A stretch of DNA of 64,000 bases from Bacteroidota bacterium (GTDB lineage Bacteria > Bacteroidota > Bacteroidia > JABDFU01), in assembly GCA_016183775.1 (NCBI GenBank), contig JACPDY010000023.1, forward strand, positions 89,597 to 153,596, read 5' to 3'. Under the pieces are notes generated by a model, which searched no databases, was not told the DNA's origin, and saw nothing but the letters and a program-made list of their open reading frames with translations. Each line of letters opens with the position of its first letter. The first letter of the stretch is position 1. Positions 34,500 through 43,168 of this stretch are shown piece after piece. Made by a program: the position numbers and the translations under genes.

Positions 34500-34537
34500 A
34501 ACGTATATTTGGTTGTTTTACTCCCAAAATATAGGCT

Positions 34538-35362
34538 ATGACTATAAGAAACATATCAGAAATAGAACTTCCCTTATTATTAGAAGCCATTTATCAGAAA
34601 TACGGCTACGATTTTCGTCAATATTCAGAGGCGCATATCAAGCGAAGGATTATGAACAGGCTCGCTCTTACTCCATTGGTAAGTATTTCCGAATTACAAA
34701 ATAAGGTTTTACATGATGAACTATTCGCTTCCCGGCTTTTACAGGACTTATCTATAACGGTAACAGAAATGTTTCGCGACCCTGACTTTTACAAATCTTT
34801 GCGGGAAAAAGTAATACCAATTTTAAAAACTTATCCCTTCATTAAAATATGGCATGCCGGATGCGCTACAGGAGAGGAAGCTTACTCTATGGCTATTATT
34901 TTGAAAGAGGAAAATCTGTATGACCGCACCACCATTTATGCAACTGATTTTAATCAGCATGCCTTAAATCAGGCGAAAGAAGGCGTTTTTTCCAACGAAA
35001 AAATTAAAGAATATACCATCAATTATCAAAGAGCCGGAGGAAAAGAATCTTTTGCAGATTATTATACTTCCAAATATGACATGGTTATTATGGATCAGTC
35101 ATTGAAAAAGAATATTGTATGGGCGAATCAGAATCTTGTTACCGACAGCGTATTCGCTGAGGTCCATTTGATCCTTTGCAGGAATGTATTGATTTATTTT
35201 AATAAAGATTTACAAAACCGTGTGCAAAAACTTTTTTTTGATAGCCTTGTAAACGGAGGTATACTCTGTTTGGGAATAAAAGAAAGTTTACGCTTCTGCG
35301 ATTTTGAAGCACAGTATATAGAGGTGGACAAAAAACAAAAAATATTTAAGAAAAAATACTAA
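34538..35362 (+). CDS. cheR: CheR-family protein-glutamate methyltransferase
   Basis: 274 aa with the N-terminal helical CheR domain (GYDFRQYSEAHIKRRIMNRL) and a SAM-dependent methyltransferase domain: EMFRDPDFY, KIWHAGCATGEEAYSMAI (motif I, about 107-123), IYATDFNQHAL and LILCRNVLIYF. CheR methylates glutamates on chemoreceptors. No receptor or CheA is near; the next genes are cheB and a hybrid kinase, so the substrate may be that kinase's own glutamate-rich coiled coil. Confidence 0.93.
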   Translation: MTIRNISEIELPLLLEAIYQKYGYDFRQYSEAHIKRRIMNRLALTPLVSISELQNKVLHDELFASRLLQDLSITVTEMFRDPDFYKSLREKVIPILKTYPFIKIWHAGCATGEEAYSMAIILKEENLYDRTTIYATDFNQHALNQAKEGVFSNEKIKEYTINYQRAGGKESFADYYTSKYDMVIMDQSLKKNIVWANQNLVTDSVFAEVHLILCRNVLIYFNKDLQNRVQKLFFDSLVNGGILCLGIKESLRFCDFEAQYIEVDKKQKIFKKKY

Positions 35363-35376
35363 TACCATTATCCCTC

Positions 35377-35973
35377 TTGAATACAGAACAAAAATACGAG
35401 GCTATTGTAATTGGGGTTTCTTCAGGAGGGATGAACGCCCTGAGGATTTTTTTATCATCTTTACATATAGATTTTAACATGCCTATAATTATTGTACAAC
35501 ATACCAGTCCGCATTCCGACAGTACCTGGATAACCTTGCTAGACAAAGGAAATCACCTGACAATAAAGGAAGCTGACGAAAAAGAGAAAATAGAAACAAG
35601 AACCGTATATATAGCTCCCCCGAATTATCATCTATTAGTAGAAAAAGACAGAACTTTTTCACTCAGCATTGATGAACGGGTAAATTTCGCCCGCCCCTCT
35701 ATTGATGTGCTTTTTGAAACGGCTGCAGATGTTTATAAGGCTAACCTGATTGGTGTAATTTTAACCGGTTCAAACAGCGATGGAACAAACGGACTGAAAC
35801 GAATAAAAGAAAATGGCGGTTTAACGATAGCACAGGATCCTTCTACCGCAGAATCAAGTTATATGCCGGCCTCCGCAATTGCTTCTATGCAGGTGGATCA
35901 TATTCTTTCCTTAGAAAATATAGCGAAGTTATTATCAAAAATAAATCAACTCCCTAAAACACACACCACATGA
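35377..35973 (+). CDS. cheB: CheB-type methylesterase domain protein without receiver
   Basis: 198 aa, TTG start. The CheB catalytic triad is present: S15 in IGVSSGG, H42 in VQHTSP and D135 in TGSNSDGTNG. CheB removes methyl groups (or deamidates Gln) on signalling proteins. The usual N-terminal receiver domain is missing, so regulation must come from another protein. It overlaps the hybrid kinase by 4 bp (ATGA) and follows cheR by 14 bp. Confidence 0.92.
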   Translation: MNTEQKYEAIVIGVSSGGMNALRIFLSSLHIDFNMPIIIVQHTSPHSDSTWITLLDKGNHLTIKEADEKEKIETRTVYIAPPNYHLLVEKDRTFSLSIDERVNFARPSIDVLFETAADVYKANLIGVILTGSNSDGTNGLKRIKENGGLTIAQDPSTAESSYMPASAIASMQVDHILSLENIAKLLSKINQLPKTHTT

Positions 35974-38900
35974 ATTTAACTATCAGGACAAAATTATTAT
36001 CCGGTTTTATTGTGATTCTTTTGCTGCTGGTTTCAGTTGCGCTGGTTATGACTAATAAATTATCAGAATCCAACGAACGGTTAAACAATATTGTGAATTC
36101 GGCAGGAAAAAAAGTAAGCCTGTCGCACGAAATATTAATAGATGTACTTGATGCCACTCGCCATGAAAAAAATATCATCCTGGAAAAGGATCCTGCTAAA
36201 AAAGAATATTATAAAGTCCGCATTTATACCCCACTGGCTTCCATAGACAAAAAGATACCGGAATTGGAAAGCCTTGTAGATTTCAAGGGGAAAATAATAT
36301 TAAATGAGTTTAAATTTACCTGGCTTGAATACAAGCCCATACTTGATGAAATTATTCTGCTGGCACTAAAAAATGAAAACGAAAAAGCATTTGCTTTATC
36401 TGTTGAAAAAGGATTAAAAGTAAGGGATCAGACTTTAGAACAATTGGCCAGGCTAATTGAAAAAAACGAAAAGTCTATGGCAGATGACAAGGTGCTGAAT
36501 GATAAAAATTATGATTCTGCATTAAATTTGATTATTGCGCTGACTATTGCAAGCATTATTATCGCAATAATTATTTCGTACTGGATCATACAAAGCATCA
36601 GTAAAAGAATTTTATTTATCGCCAAAGAGGCAGAAAAAATTTCAAGCAGAGAACATACCGAAACCAAAATGGAAGATAATACAAAAGATGAGTTGAGACC
36701 CATCTTTAATTCATTAATAGGTATCAATGAAAGCTTCCGGGAGGTAACTGAAAATGCCACTATGGTGGCTTCCGGAAATTATGAGGTGAACATTATTCCT
36801 AAGTCAGCTAAAGATGCTTTAGGCAACTCACTGAAAAAAATGACCAACTCACTCCGTGAGACAACGGCTGCAAATGAAAGACATAATTGGTTAACCACCG
36901 GCCAAAATCAGCTCAATGAAACCCTTCAAGGAGACCAAAGCATTGAAACATTGACAAACAATACAGTAACATTTTTATCCAATTACCTTAATTCCCAGAT
37001 AGGAGCTGTTTATTTACTTGACGAAAAAACAAAAGAGCTGAATCTGGCGGGACACTACGCTTTTTCATCGGGAACAGATACCAAAGAAAAATTTACTCTG
37101 GGTGAAGGATTGATTGGGCAGGCAGCCCTCGAGCAAAAGCAAATCGTTCTCGCCAATATAGAAGAGCAGCAAATACGAATCACATCTTCTGTTCTGAACG
37201 CCAAACCTTCCCATCTTTTCATTACTCCGTTTATATTTGAAGGCAAAACATTAGGAGTGATAGAACTTGGCAAGCTAAAAGCATTCAGTAACACAGAAAA
37301 GGACTTTATCAATTCTTCTATGGAAAGTATTGCCATAAGCATTAATTCTGCCCTTGCAAGAAAACGGATTCAATTGTTGCTGGAAGAAACTCAGACACAA
37401 AGCGAAGAACTTCAATCGCAGCAGGAAGAGCTGAAGCAAATGAACGAAGAACTGGAGGAGCAAACACAAAATTTAAAACAGCAGCAGGAAGAATTGCAGG
37501 TAACAAATGAAGAACTGGAAGAACAAACCCAGTCATTGGAATTAAAAAACAAAGAAGTGGAAACCGCGCGTGTTGACATTGAACAGAAAACCAGGCAACT
37601 GGAAATAAGCAGCAAATATAAATCTGAATTTCTTGCCAATATGTCTCATGAACTGAGAACTCCGTTGAACAGTTTGCTTATCTTATCAAAAGATTTAGCT
37701 GATAATAGAAATAAAAATCTTACACAGGACCAGGTAGAAAGCGCAGATATAATTAATAAGAGCGGCCATGATCTGCTCGGACTGATCAATGAGGTGCTTG
37801 ACCTCTCTAAGATAGAAGCCGGAAAGATGACACTAAGTATAGAACGGCTTGCCTTAAAAGACTTTGCCACTAATCTCAACCGGAATTTCAAGCATCAGAC
37901 AGACTTGAAAGGACTTAAATTCAGTATCACCCTTGGGAAAGATTTACCCGAGGCTATTCGAACAGATTCCAAGCGCCTGGATCAGATCATCAAAAACCTG
38001 ATGTCAAATGCCATTAAATTTACGGATAAGGGAAATGTGAGCGTAAACATCAGCAGGTATGATAATAATAGTCTTGCCATTGCCGTAGCTGACACCGGAG
38101 TGGGAATTGCAAAAGAAAAACAAATATTGATTTTTGAGGCATTTCACCAGGGAGACGGAGGCACTTCAAGAAAATACGGAGGTACAGGCCTGGGATTATC
38201 TATTTCGCGGGAACTCGCAAAGCTCCTGGGTGGAGAAATTCAATTATCCAGCGAAATAAATGAAGGTTCAACATTTACATTGGTTATTCCCGTAGAATTA
38301 CAGGAAGGGGAAACAGCTATAAGAACACCTGCTAAAAAAGAAACATCCGTCATACAACCATCAAACAACAGCTTTCTTAATTATCCGGCACTGCAGGATG
38401 ACCGGGATAAAATTAAAGAGAATGACAAACTTGTGTTGGTTATCGAAGATGATTTGAAATTTGCCGAAATACTTTTAAAGCAGGCGCATGATAAAGGGTT
38501 TAAATGTATTTCTGCGGCAACGGGAGAAGACGGCTTAGTGCTGGCAGAAAAGTATAAACCTCATGCGATCATGCTTGACATTGATTTACCTGGTATTGAC
38601 GGGCATGAGGTGCTGACAGATCTAAAAGCCAATCCTTCAATAAGACACATTCCCGTTCATATTATTTCAATTGACGAAAGAACAATGGATGCTATTAAAG
38701 AAGGAGCAATTGCATATCTTACAAAACCGGTTGATAAAAAACAACTAGAAGAAATTTTTAACAGGATTGAAAATTTCATTAGCCGAAAAATGAAGAATCT
38801 GCTGATTGTCGAGGATGACGGCAACTCCAGGAAAGCCATGAAAAAACTAATCGGTAACGGAGATGTTAAATGTTTCGAAGCAGCCAGTGGAAAAGAAGCC

Positions 38901-39596
38901 ATTACATTGTTTAAGGAAAATCACATTGACTGTATTGTACTTGATCTTGGGCTTCCCGATATCAACGGATATGAACTCATACATAAATTGGAAAAACTTA
39001 AAGACGGGCAAATGCCTCCTATTATAGTTTATACAGGAAGGGAGTTGAGCAAGGAAGAAAATGAGGAGCTGCAAAAATATGCCGAAACAATAATCATCAA
39101 AGGAGTGAAATCAGAAGAACGGCTTTTGGATGAAACCGCTTTATTCCTTCATAGAACCATCCGTAATTTACCTGAATCAAAGCAAAAAATTATTGCCGGC
39201 TTATACGACAAAGAAACCATTTTCCATGGTAAAAAAATTCTGGTAGTAGATGATGATATGCGGAATGTATTTGCTTTATCTAAGGTCCTGACGGAACGCG
39301 GGATGGAAATAAGCAAAGCTGAAAACGGGAAAATAGCACTTGAAGCCCTGAATAACAACCCTGAATTAGATTTAGTATTAATGGATATAATGATGCCGGA
39401 AATGGATGGATATGAAGCCATGCAAAAAATACGTGCACAAATACGGTTTAAAAAATTGCCCGTTATTGCCCTTACGGCAAAAGCGATGAAAGAAGATAAA
39501 CAGAAATGTATTGACGCAGGCGCCAATGATTATATTTCAAAACCTGTAGACTTAGAGCGCTTACTGTCTTTAATGAGGGTATGGTTAAGTAAGTAA
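35970..39596 (+). CDS. Hybrid sensor histidine kinase with HAMP, GAF, coiled coil and three receivers
   Basis: 1208 aa. Order: membrane helix at ~9-31, a periplasmic helical sensor resembling the four-helix bundle of chemoreceptors, second membrane helix at ~185-210, HAMP, a GAF domain (~315-455), a Gln/Glu-rich coiled coil (~465-555), HisKA with phospho-His H560 in NMSHELRTPLNS, HATPase (DTGVGIAKE, GGTGLGLSIS), then receivers with D870 (MLDIDLPG), D992 (VLDLGLPD) and D1139 (LMDIMMPEMDG). Operon with cheR and cheB (4-bp overlap). The coiled coil repeats EEL and EELEEQT units, which could be methyl-acceptor sites for CheR/CheB; this is inference. Confidence 0.92.
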   Translation: MNLTIRTKLLSGFIVILLLLVSVALVMTNKLSESNERLNNIVNSAGKKVSLSHEILIDVLDATRHEKNIILEKDPAKKEYYKVRIYTPLASIDKKIPELESLVDFKGKIILNEFKFTWLEYKPILDEIILLALKNENEKAFALSVEKGLKVRDQTLEQLARLIEKNEKSMADDKVLNDKNYDSALNLIIALTIASIIIAIIISYWIIQSISKRILFIAKEAEKISSREHTETKMEDNTKDELRPIFNSLIGINESFREVTENATMVASGNYEVNIIPKSAKDALGNSLKKMTNSLRETTAANERHNWLTTGQNQLNETLQGDQSIETLTNNTVTFLSNYLNSQIGAVYLLDEKTKELNLAGHYAFSSGTDTKEKFTLGEGLIGQAALEQKQIVLANIEEQQIRITSSVLNAKPSHLFITPFIFEGKTLGVIELGKLKAFSNTEKDFINSSMESIAISINSALARKRIQLLLEETQTQSEELQSQQEELKQMNEELEEQTQNLKQQQEELQVTNEELEEQTQSLELKNKEVETARVDIEQKTRQLEISSKYKSEFLANMSHELRTPLNSLLILSKDLADNRNKNLTQDQVESADIINKSGHDLLGLINEVLDLSKIEAGKMTLSIERLALKDFATNLNRNFKHQTDLKGLKFSITLGKDLPEAIRTDSKRLDQIIKNLMSNAIKFTDKGNVSVNISRYDNNSLAIAVADTGVGIAKEKQILIFEAFHQGDGGTSRKYGGTGLGLSISRELAKLLGGEIQLSSEINEGSTFTLVIPVELQEGETAIRTPAKKETSVIQPSNNSFLNYPALQDDRDKIKENDKLVLVIEDDLKFAEILLKQAHDKGFKCISAATGEDGLVLAEKYKPHAIMLDIDLPGIDGHEVLTDLKANPSIRHIPVHIISIDERTMDAIKEGAIAYLTKPVDKKQLEEIFNRIENFISRKMKNLLIVEDDGNSRKAMKKLIGNGDVKCFEAASGKEAITLFKENHIDCIVLDLGLPDINGYELIHKLEKLKDGQMPPIIVYTGRELSKEENEELQKYAETIIIKGVKSEERLLDETALFLHRTIRNLPESKQKIIAGLYDKETIFHGKKILVVDDDMRNVFALSKVLTERGMEISKAENGKIALEALNNNPELDLVLMDIMMPEMDGYEAMQKIRAQIRFKKLPVIALTAKAMKEDKQKCIDAGANDYISKPVDLERLLSLMRVWLSK

Positions 39597-39614
39597 TTAA
39601 TATCATGTATTGTC

Positions 39615-40751
39615 ATGGATAATAAACCAAAAATACTAATAGTAGATGACAGGCCTGAAAATTTAGTAGCACTGACTGTAGTGCTGAAAGACCTGGATGT
39701 AGAGCTCATTAAAGCCAGCAGTGGAAATGAAGCTCTCCGGGAAACGCTGCATCACGATTTTGCTCTTGCCTTGCTTGACATACAAATGCCGGAAATGGAT
39801 GGTTATGAACTGGCAGGTATATTAAGAGAAGAAAAGAAAACTTCCCACCTGCCATTCATATTTATTTCTGCCGTTTACACTGATAATCTTAATATCTTCA
39901 AAGGATATGAGCAAGGCGCGTTCAGCTTTATTACAAAACCATTTCAGCCTGAAATATTAATTAATAAGGTGAAGTTTTTCATAGAAAAACACCAGCAGAA
40001 AATAGAATTATATAACCTCAATGAGAATCTGAAAAAGAAAAATATTGATTTAGAGATAAGCAATAAAGAACTGGAGTCGTTTTCGTATTCAGTTTCTCAT
40101 GATTTAAGAGCCCCTTTAAGAGCGTTGGACGGCTACTCTAAAATGCTGGAGGAAGATTATGTTCAGGTATTAGACAATGAAGGAAGACGGCTCCTCGAAA
40201 ATATTCAACATAATGCTAAAAAGATGGGGGCGCTTGTTGATGATTTACTTTCATTCTCAAAATTAGGAAAAAAGGAAGTGGATAAGTCTCAAATAAATAT
40301 GAACGAATTAGTTGAATTGATCTTAAATGAAATAAGAGATTTAATCCCATCTAAAACATCCATAAAAATAAATGCGCTATTATCGGCAAATGCAGATAAA
40401 TCTTTACTTCACCAGGTCTGGGTGAACTTGATTTCTAACGCTGTAAAATATTCCGGTAAAAAAGAAAATCCTGTAGTGGAAATAGGCTCAACAAAATCAG
40501 AAAATGAAATCACATATTATATCAAAGATAATGGTGTAGGTTTTAATATGGAATATGTTGCTAAACTTTTTGGAGTCTTTCAAAGACTGCATAGCGAAAG
40601 TGAATTTGAAGGGACCGGGATTGGCCTGGCGATCGTTCAAAGAATAATTGTAAAACACGGAGGCAGGGTTTGGGCGGAAGCAAAAATAAATGAGGGCGCA
40701 ATCTTCTATTTTACATTACCTACCGGCCATCTCAAAAATATTTTGTCATAA
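39615..40751 (+). CDS. Receiver-histidine kinase fusion protein
   Basis: 378 aa, cytoplasmic. Receiver domain first (KILIVDDRPENLVALTVVLK, D55 in LLDIQMPEMDG, K in FITKPF), then a short coiled linker, HisKA with H162 in SYSVSHDLRAPLRALDGY, and HATPase (DNGVGFNMEY, EGTGIGLAIVQRIIVKHGG). Such proteins take phosphate or a signal from a hybrid kinase and pass it to another regulator. It begins 18 bp after the three-receiver kinase, so they likely form one relay. No DNA-binding output is encoded nearby. Confidence 0.92.
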   Translation: MDNKPKILIVDDRPENLVALTVVLKDLDVELIKASSGNEALRETLHHDFALALLDIQMPEMDGYELAGILREEKKTSHLPFIFISAVYTDNLNIFKGYEQGAFSFITKPFQPEILINKVKFFIEKHQQKIELYNLNENLKKKNIDLEISNKELESFSYSVSHDLRAPLRALDGYSKMLEEDYVQVLDNEGRRLLENIQHNAKKMGALVDDLLSFSKLGKKEVDKSQINMNELVELILNEIRDLIPSKTSIKINALLSANADKSLLHQVWVNLISNAVKYSGKKENPVVEIGSTKSENEITYYIKDNGVGFNMEYVAKLFGVFQRLHSESEFEGTGIGLAIVQRIIVKHGGRVWAEAKINEGAIFYFTLPTGHLKNILS

Positions 40752-40777
40752 TTAATACGCTATATTAATTTCACTCC

Positions 40778-41728
40778 ATGAAAAATATATTACTCTTAAT
40801 AATAGCGGCATTATTCTTATCCTTCGTATTGCATAAAGACACCATCAAACCCGCTAATTTCAAAATATATTCTTCAAACACTTTAAAAGAAAGTACTGTG
40901 AACGACATTATTTCAGAAATGAAAAATTATGACGTTGTGTTTTTTGGAGAAGAACATAACGACTCTGTCGGACATTTCCTCGAACTGGAAATTTTTAAAG
41001 GCCTTTACACTTCATTTGGCAATCAAATAGTGTTAAGTATGGAAATGTTTGAATCCGATTGCCAGTTAGTGTTGGATGAATATTTACAGGGCTTTATCCG
41101 GGAAAAAAATTTTATTAAAGAAACCCGCGCCTGGAAAAATTACAGAGATTATAAACCACTAATTGAATTCGCAAAAGAGAAAAAATTAAATGTAATTGCC
41201 GCAAATTCACCCGCAAGATATGTAAACATGGCAGCCAGGAACGGACGAAATTCACTCAATGAACTATCAAAAACAGCAAAATCATTTTTGCCGCCCCTGC
41301 CATATGATACCGCCGTCGGTAAATATTACGAAAAATTCATGAGTGTAATGGCAGATGGCAGAAGTACAGGAGCCACGTCTAAAGACACATCAAATAAAAT
41401 TGTTCCGGTCTCCAACGGCATGATGCCCAAATATGTGGTACACTCGCAGTCGCTGTGGGACGCTACTATGGCCTATTCGATCAGCAGAATTTTTATGAAA
41501 AACAAAAATGCGAAAGTACTCCAGCTTAACGGACGTTTTCATAGCGATGAAGGACTGGGAATTGTTACTCACTTAAAAAAACATAACCCCAAACTGAGAG
41601 TTCTTGTTATTTCATGTATCAACGGCGATAAAGATTTCCCCAACGCTATTGATTCTGGTAAAAATAAAATACTCGGTGATTATGTAATATATACTGATCC
41701 AGCTGTGCCAAAAACCTTTAAAGAATAA
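40778..41728 (+). CDS. ChaN-like haem-binding/Tiki-fold protein
   Basis: 316 aa. Signal-anchor N-terminus (NILLLIIAALFLSFVLHKD), then DVVFFGEEHNDSVGHFLELE, SMEMFESDCQLVLDEYL and NSPARYVNMAARNG, which are the marks of the ChaN family (cofactor haem-binding, PF04187), with HSQSLWDATMAYSI and LNGRFHSDEGLG further on. ChaN binds haem in Campylobacter, while relatives (Tiki, TraB) are metal proteases. It lies just before hemA, in line with a haem role, although it is also 26 bp after the kinase gene. Confidence 0.8.
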   Translation: MKNILLLIIAALFLSFVLHKDTIKPANFKIYSSNTLKESTVNDIISEMKNYDVVFFGEEHNDSVGHFLELEIFKGLYTSFGNQIVLSMEMFESDCQLVLDEYLQGFIREKNFIKETRAWKNYRDYKPLIEFAKEKKLNVIAANSPARYVNMAARNGRNSLNELSKTAKSFLPPLPYDTAVGKYYEKFMSVMADGRSTGATSKDTSNKIVPVSNGMMPKYVVHSQSLWDATMAYSISRIFMKNKNAKVLQLNGRFHSDEGLGIVTHLKKHNPKLRVLVISCINGDKDFPNAIDSGKNKILGDYVIYTDPAVPKTFKE

Positions 41729-41859
41729 TATTCCTTTACCATAGGGAATACCTCCTTTCGATAAAAAAAGCTGATTTTCATCATATTTCGGCCCCTTCTG
41801 ACAATTCCATGACAATTATAAATCGTTCATTCCTCATATTTGCCTGAGTATAATAAGTT

Positions 41860-41877
41860 CTCTCCCGTTTGGGAGAG
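41860..41877 (+). repeat. CTCTCCC-GTTT-GGGAGAG hairpin before hemA
   Basis: A perfect 7-bp stem with a 4-nt loop, followed by TCAGAGAGGGG, ending 16 nt before the hemA ATG. The stem type resembles dispersed CTCTCCC...GGGAGAG elements of many genomes. In the mRNA it would sit next to the start codon and could reduce hemA translation. Confidence 0.55.
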
Positions 41878-41893
41878 TCAGAGAGGGGTTTGT

Positions 41894-43126
41894 ATGGATC
41901 ATTTCAAGATCATCGCGTTTACACATAAAACTACTGGCATAGATGCCATAGGAAAACTGCATTTGCAGGACGACACAATTGCCGAACGCCTTTCGGCCAT
42001 AAAAGAGCAATGCGGATTAAGTGAGTTGATGTACCTCTCCACCTGTAACCGCGTTGAATTTTTATTGGTGAACTCAACAGAAATTGATACAGCATTTATT
42101 TCCCGTTTCTTTTCAGCGTTTGCTCCTACATGGAACAATGAAGAACTAAATTGGGCGGCCAAAAACGTACTTATATGGAAAGGCGAACAGGCATTGGATC
42201 ATTTGTTCAATGTTGCTTCTTCCCTTGATTCACTTGTTGTAGGTGAACGTGAAATAATAACACAGGTGCGTAATGCGTATGATAAATGCAGACAAATTGG
42301 CTTAACAGGCGACCTGCTTCGCATCATCATTAAACGTACCATTGAAACTGCCAAGCAGGTATATACGGAAACCAATGTGGCACGCAATCCTGTATCCGTT
42401 GTGTCCCTTGCCTATCGTAAACTGAAAGAACTGAATGTAAAATTAGACGCCCGCTTTATTATCATCGGATCGGGAGTTACCAATACAACAATGGCTAAAT
42501 ACCTGAAGAAACACGGGTTCACAAACTTTGTTGTATTTAACCGTACGCTGTCAAATGCGCAAAAACTGGCAGGCGAATTGAATGCCAAAGCATACGCCTT
42601 AACCGAATTAAAAAATTATACAGGAGGCTTTGATGTTATTTTAACATGCACAGGTGCCGCTCAAAGCATCATTAACAAAGCCATTTATACGGCACTGGTT
42701 GGCAATGATACTTCTAAAAAAATTGTGATCGATCTGGCAGTCCCCAATGACCTGGATGCCGAAGTTCTTAACAGTTTCGACATTAACCTTATTGCCGTGA
42801 ATAATTTACAGGATATCGCGCATAAAAACATGACCGAACGCGAAAAAGAACTCGACAACTGTAAACAAATTGTATCGAGCAACATTGCGGAGTTCCGTCA
42901 GGTTCTGAAAACACGCAAAATAGAGCTGGCCATGAGCGAGGTGCCAAAAAAAGTAAAAGAGATACACAACACAGCACTTAATCACGTATTCGCGAAAGAC
43001 ATTGAAAGTCTTGATGAACAATCGAAAGAGGTACTCAACAAAATACTTTCCTACGTTGAAAAAAAATACATCAGCGTACCCATGAAAATGGCGAAAGACA
43101 TTCTCTCTGAAGAAATTAAAAATTAA
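41894..43126 (+). CDS. hemA: Glutamyl-tRNA reductase
   Basis: First committed step of C5 tetrapyrrole synthesis: glutamyl-tRNA to glutamate-1-semialdehyde. The ATG at 41894 is used because the family N-terminus (FKIIAFTHKTTGIDAIGKL) follows; the open frame upstream is repeat sequence. C51 in YLSTCNRVEF is the catalytic Cys; REIITQVRNAYDKC, the NADPH loop IIGSGVTNTTMAKYLKKHG and VIDLAVPNDLD follow. 410 aa. Start of the hemA-hemCD-hemB run. hemL is not in the window. Confidence 0.95.
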   Translation: MDHFKIIAFTHKTTGIDAIGKLHLQDDTIAERLSAIKEQCGLSELMYLSTCNRVEFLLVNSTEIDTAFISRFFSAFAPTWNNEELNWAAKNVLIWKGEQALDHLFNVASSLDSLVVGEREIITQVRNAYDKCRQIGLTGDLLRIIIKRTIETAKQVYTETNVARNPVSVVSLAYRKLKELNVKLDARFIIIGSGVTNTTMAKYLKKHGFTNFVVFNRTLSNAQKLAGELNAKAYALTELKNYTGGFDVILTCTGAAQSIINKAIYTALVGNDTSKKIVIDLAVPNDLDAEVLNSFDINLIAVNNLQDIAHKNMTEREKELDNCKQIVSSNIAEFRQVLKTRKIELAMSEVPKKVKEIHNTALNHVFAKDIESLDEQSKEVLNKILSYVEKKYISVPMKMAKDILSEEIKN

Positions 43127-43168
43127 GAATGTAGAATTAAGTATTTCCCTTCATAAAAAGCTCCTCAT

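Noticed and set aside
37275..37639. Overlapping minus-strand frames of 64-75 codons rich in Cys, Leu and Ser
   Set aside because: Reverse reading of the GAA/CAG-rich coiled coil of the hybrid kinase.
34538..40751. A classical chemotaxis operon
   Set aside because: CheA, CheW, CheY and chemoreceptors are all missing; only CheR and CheB occur, with hybrid kinases.
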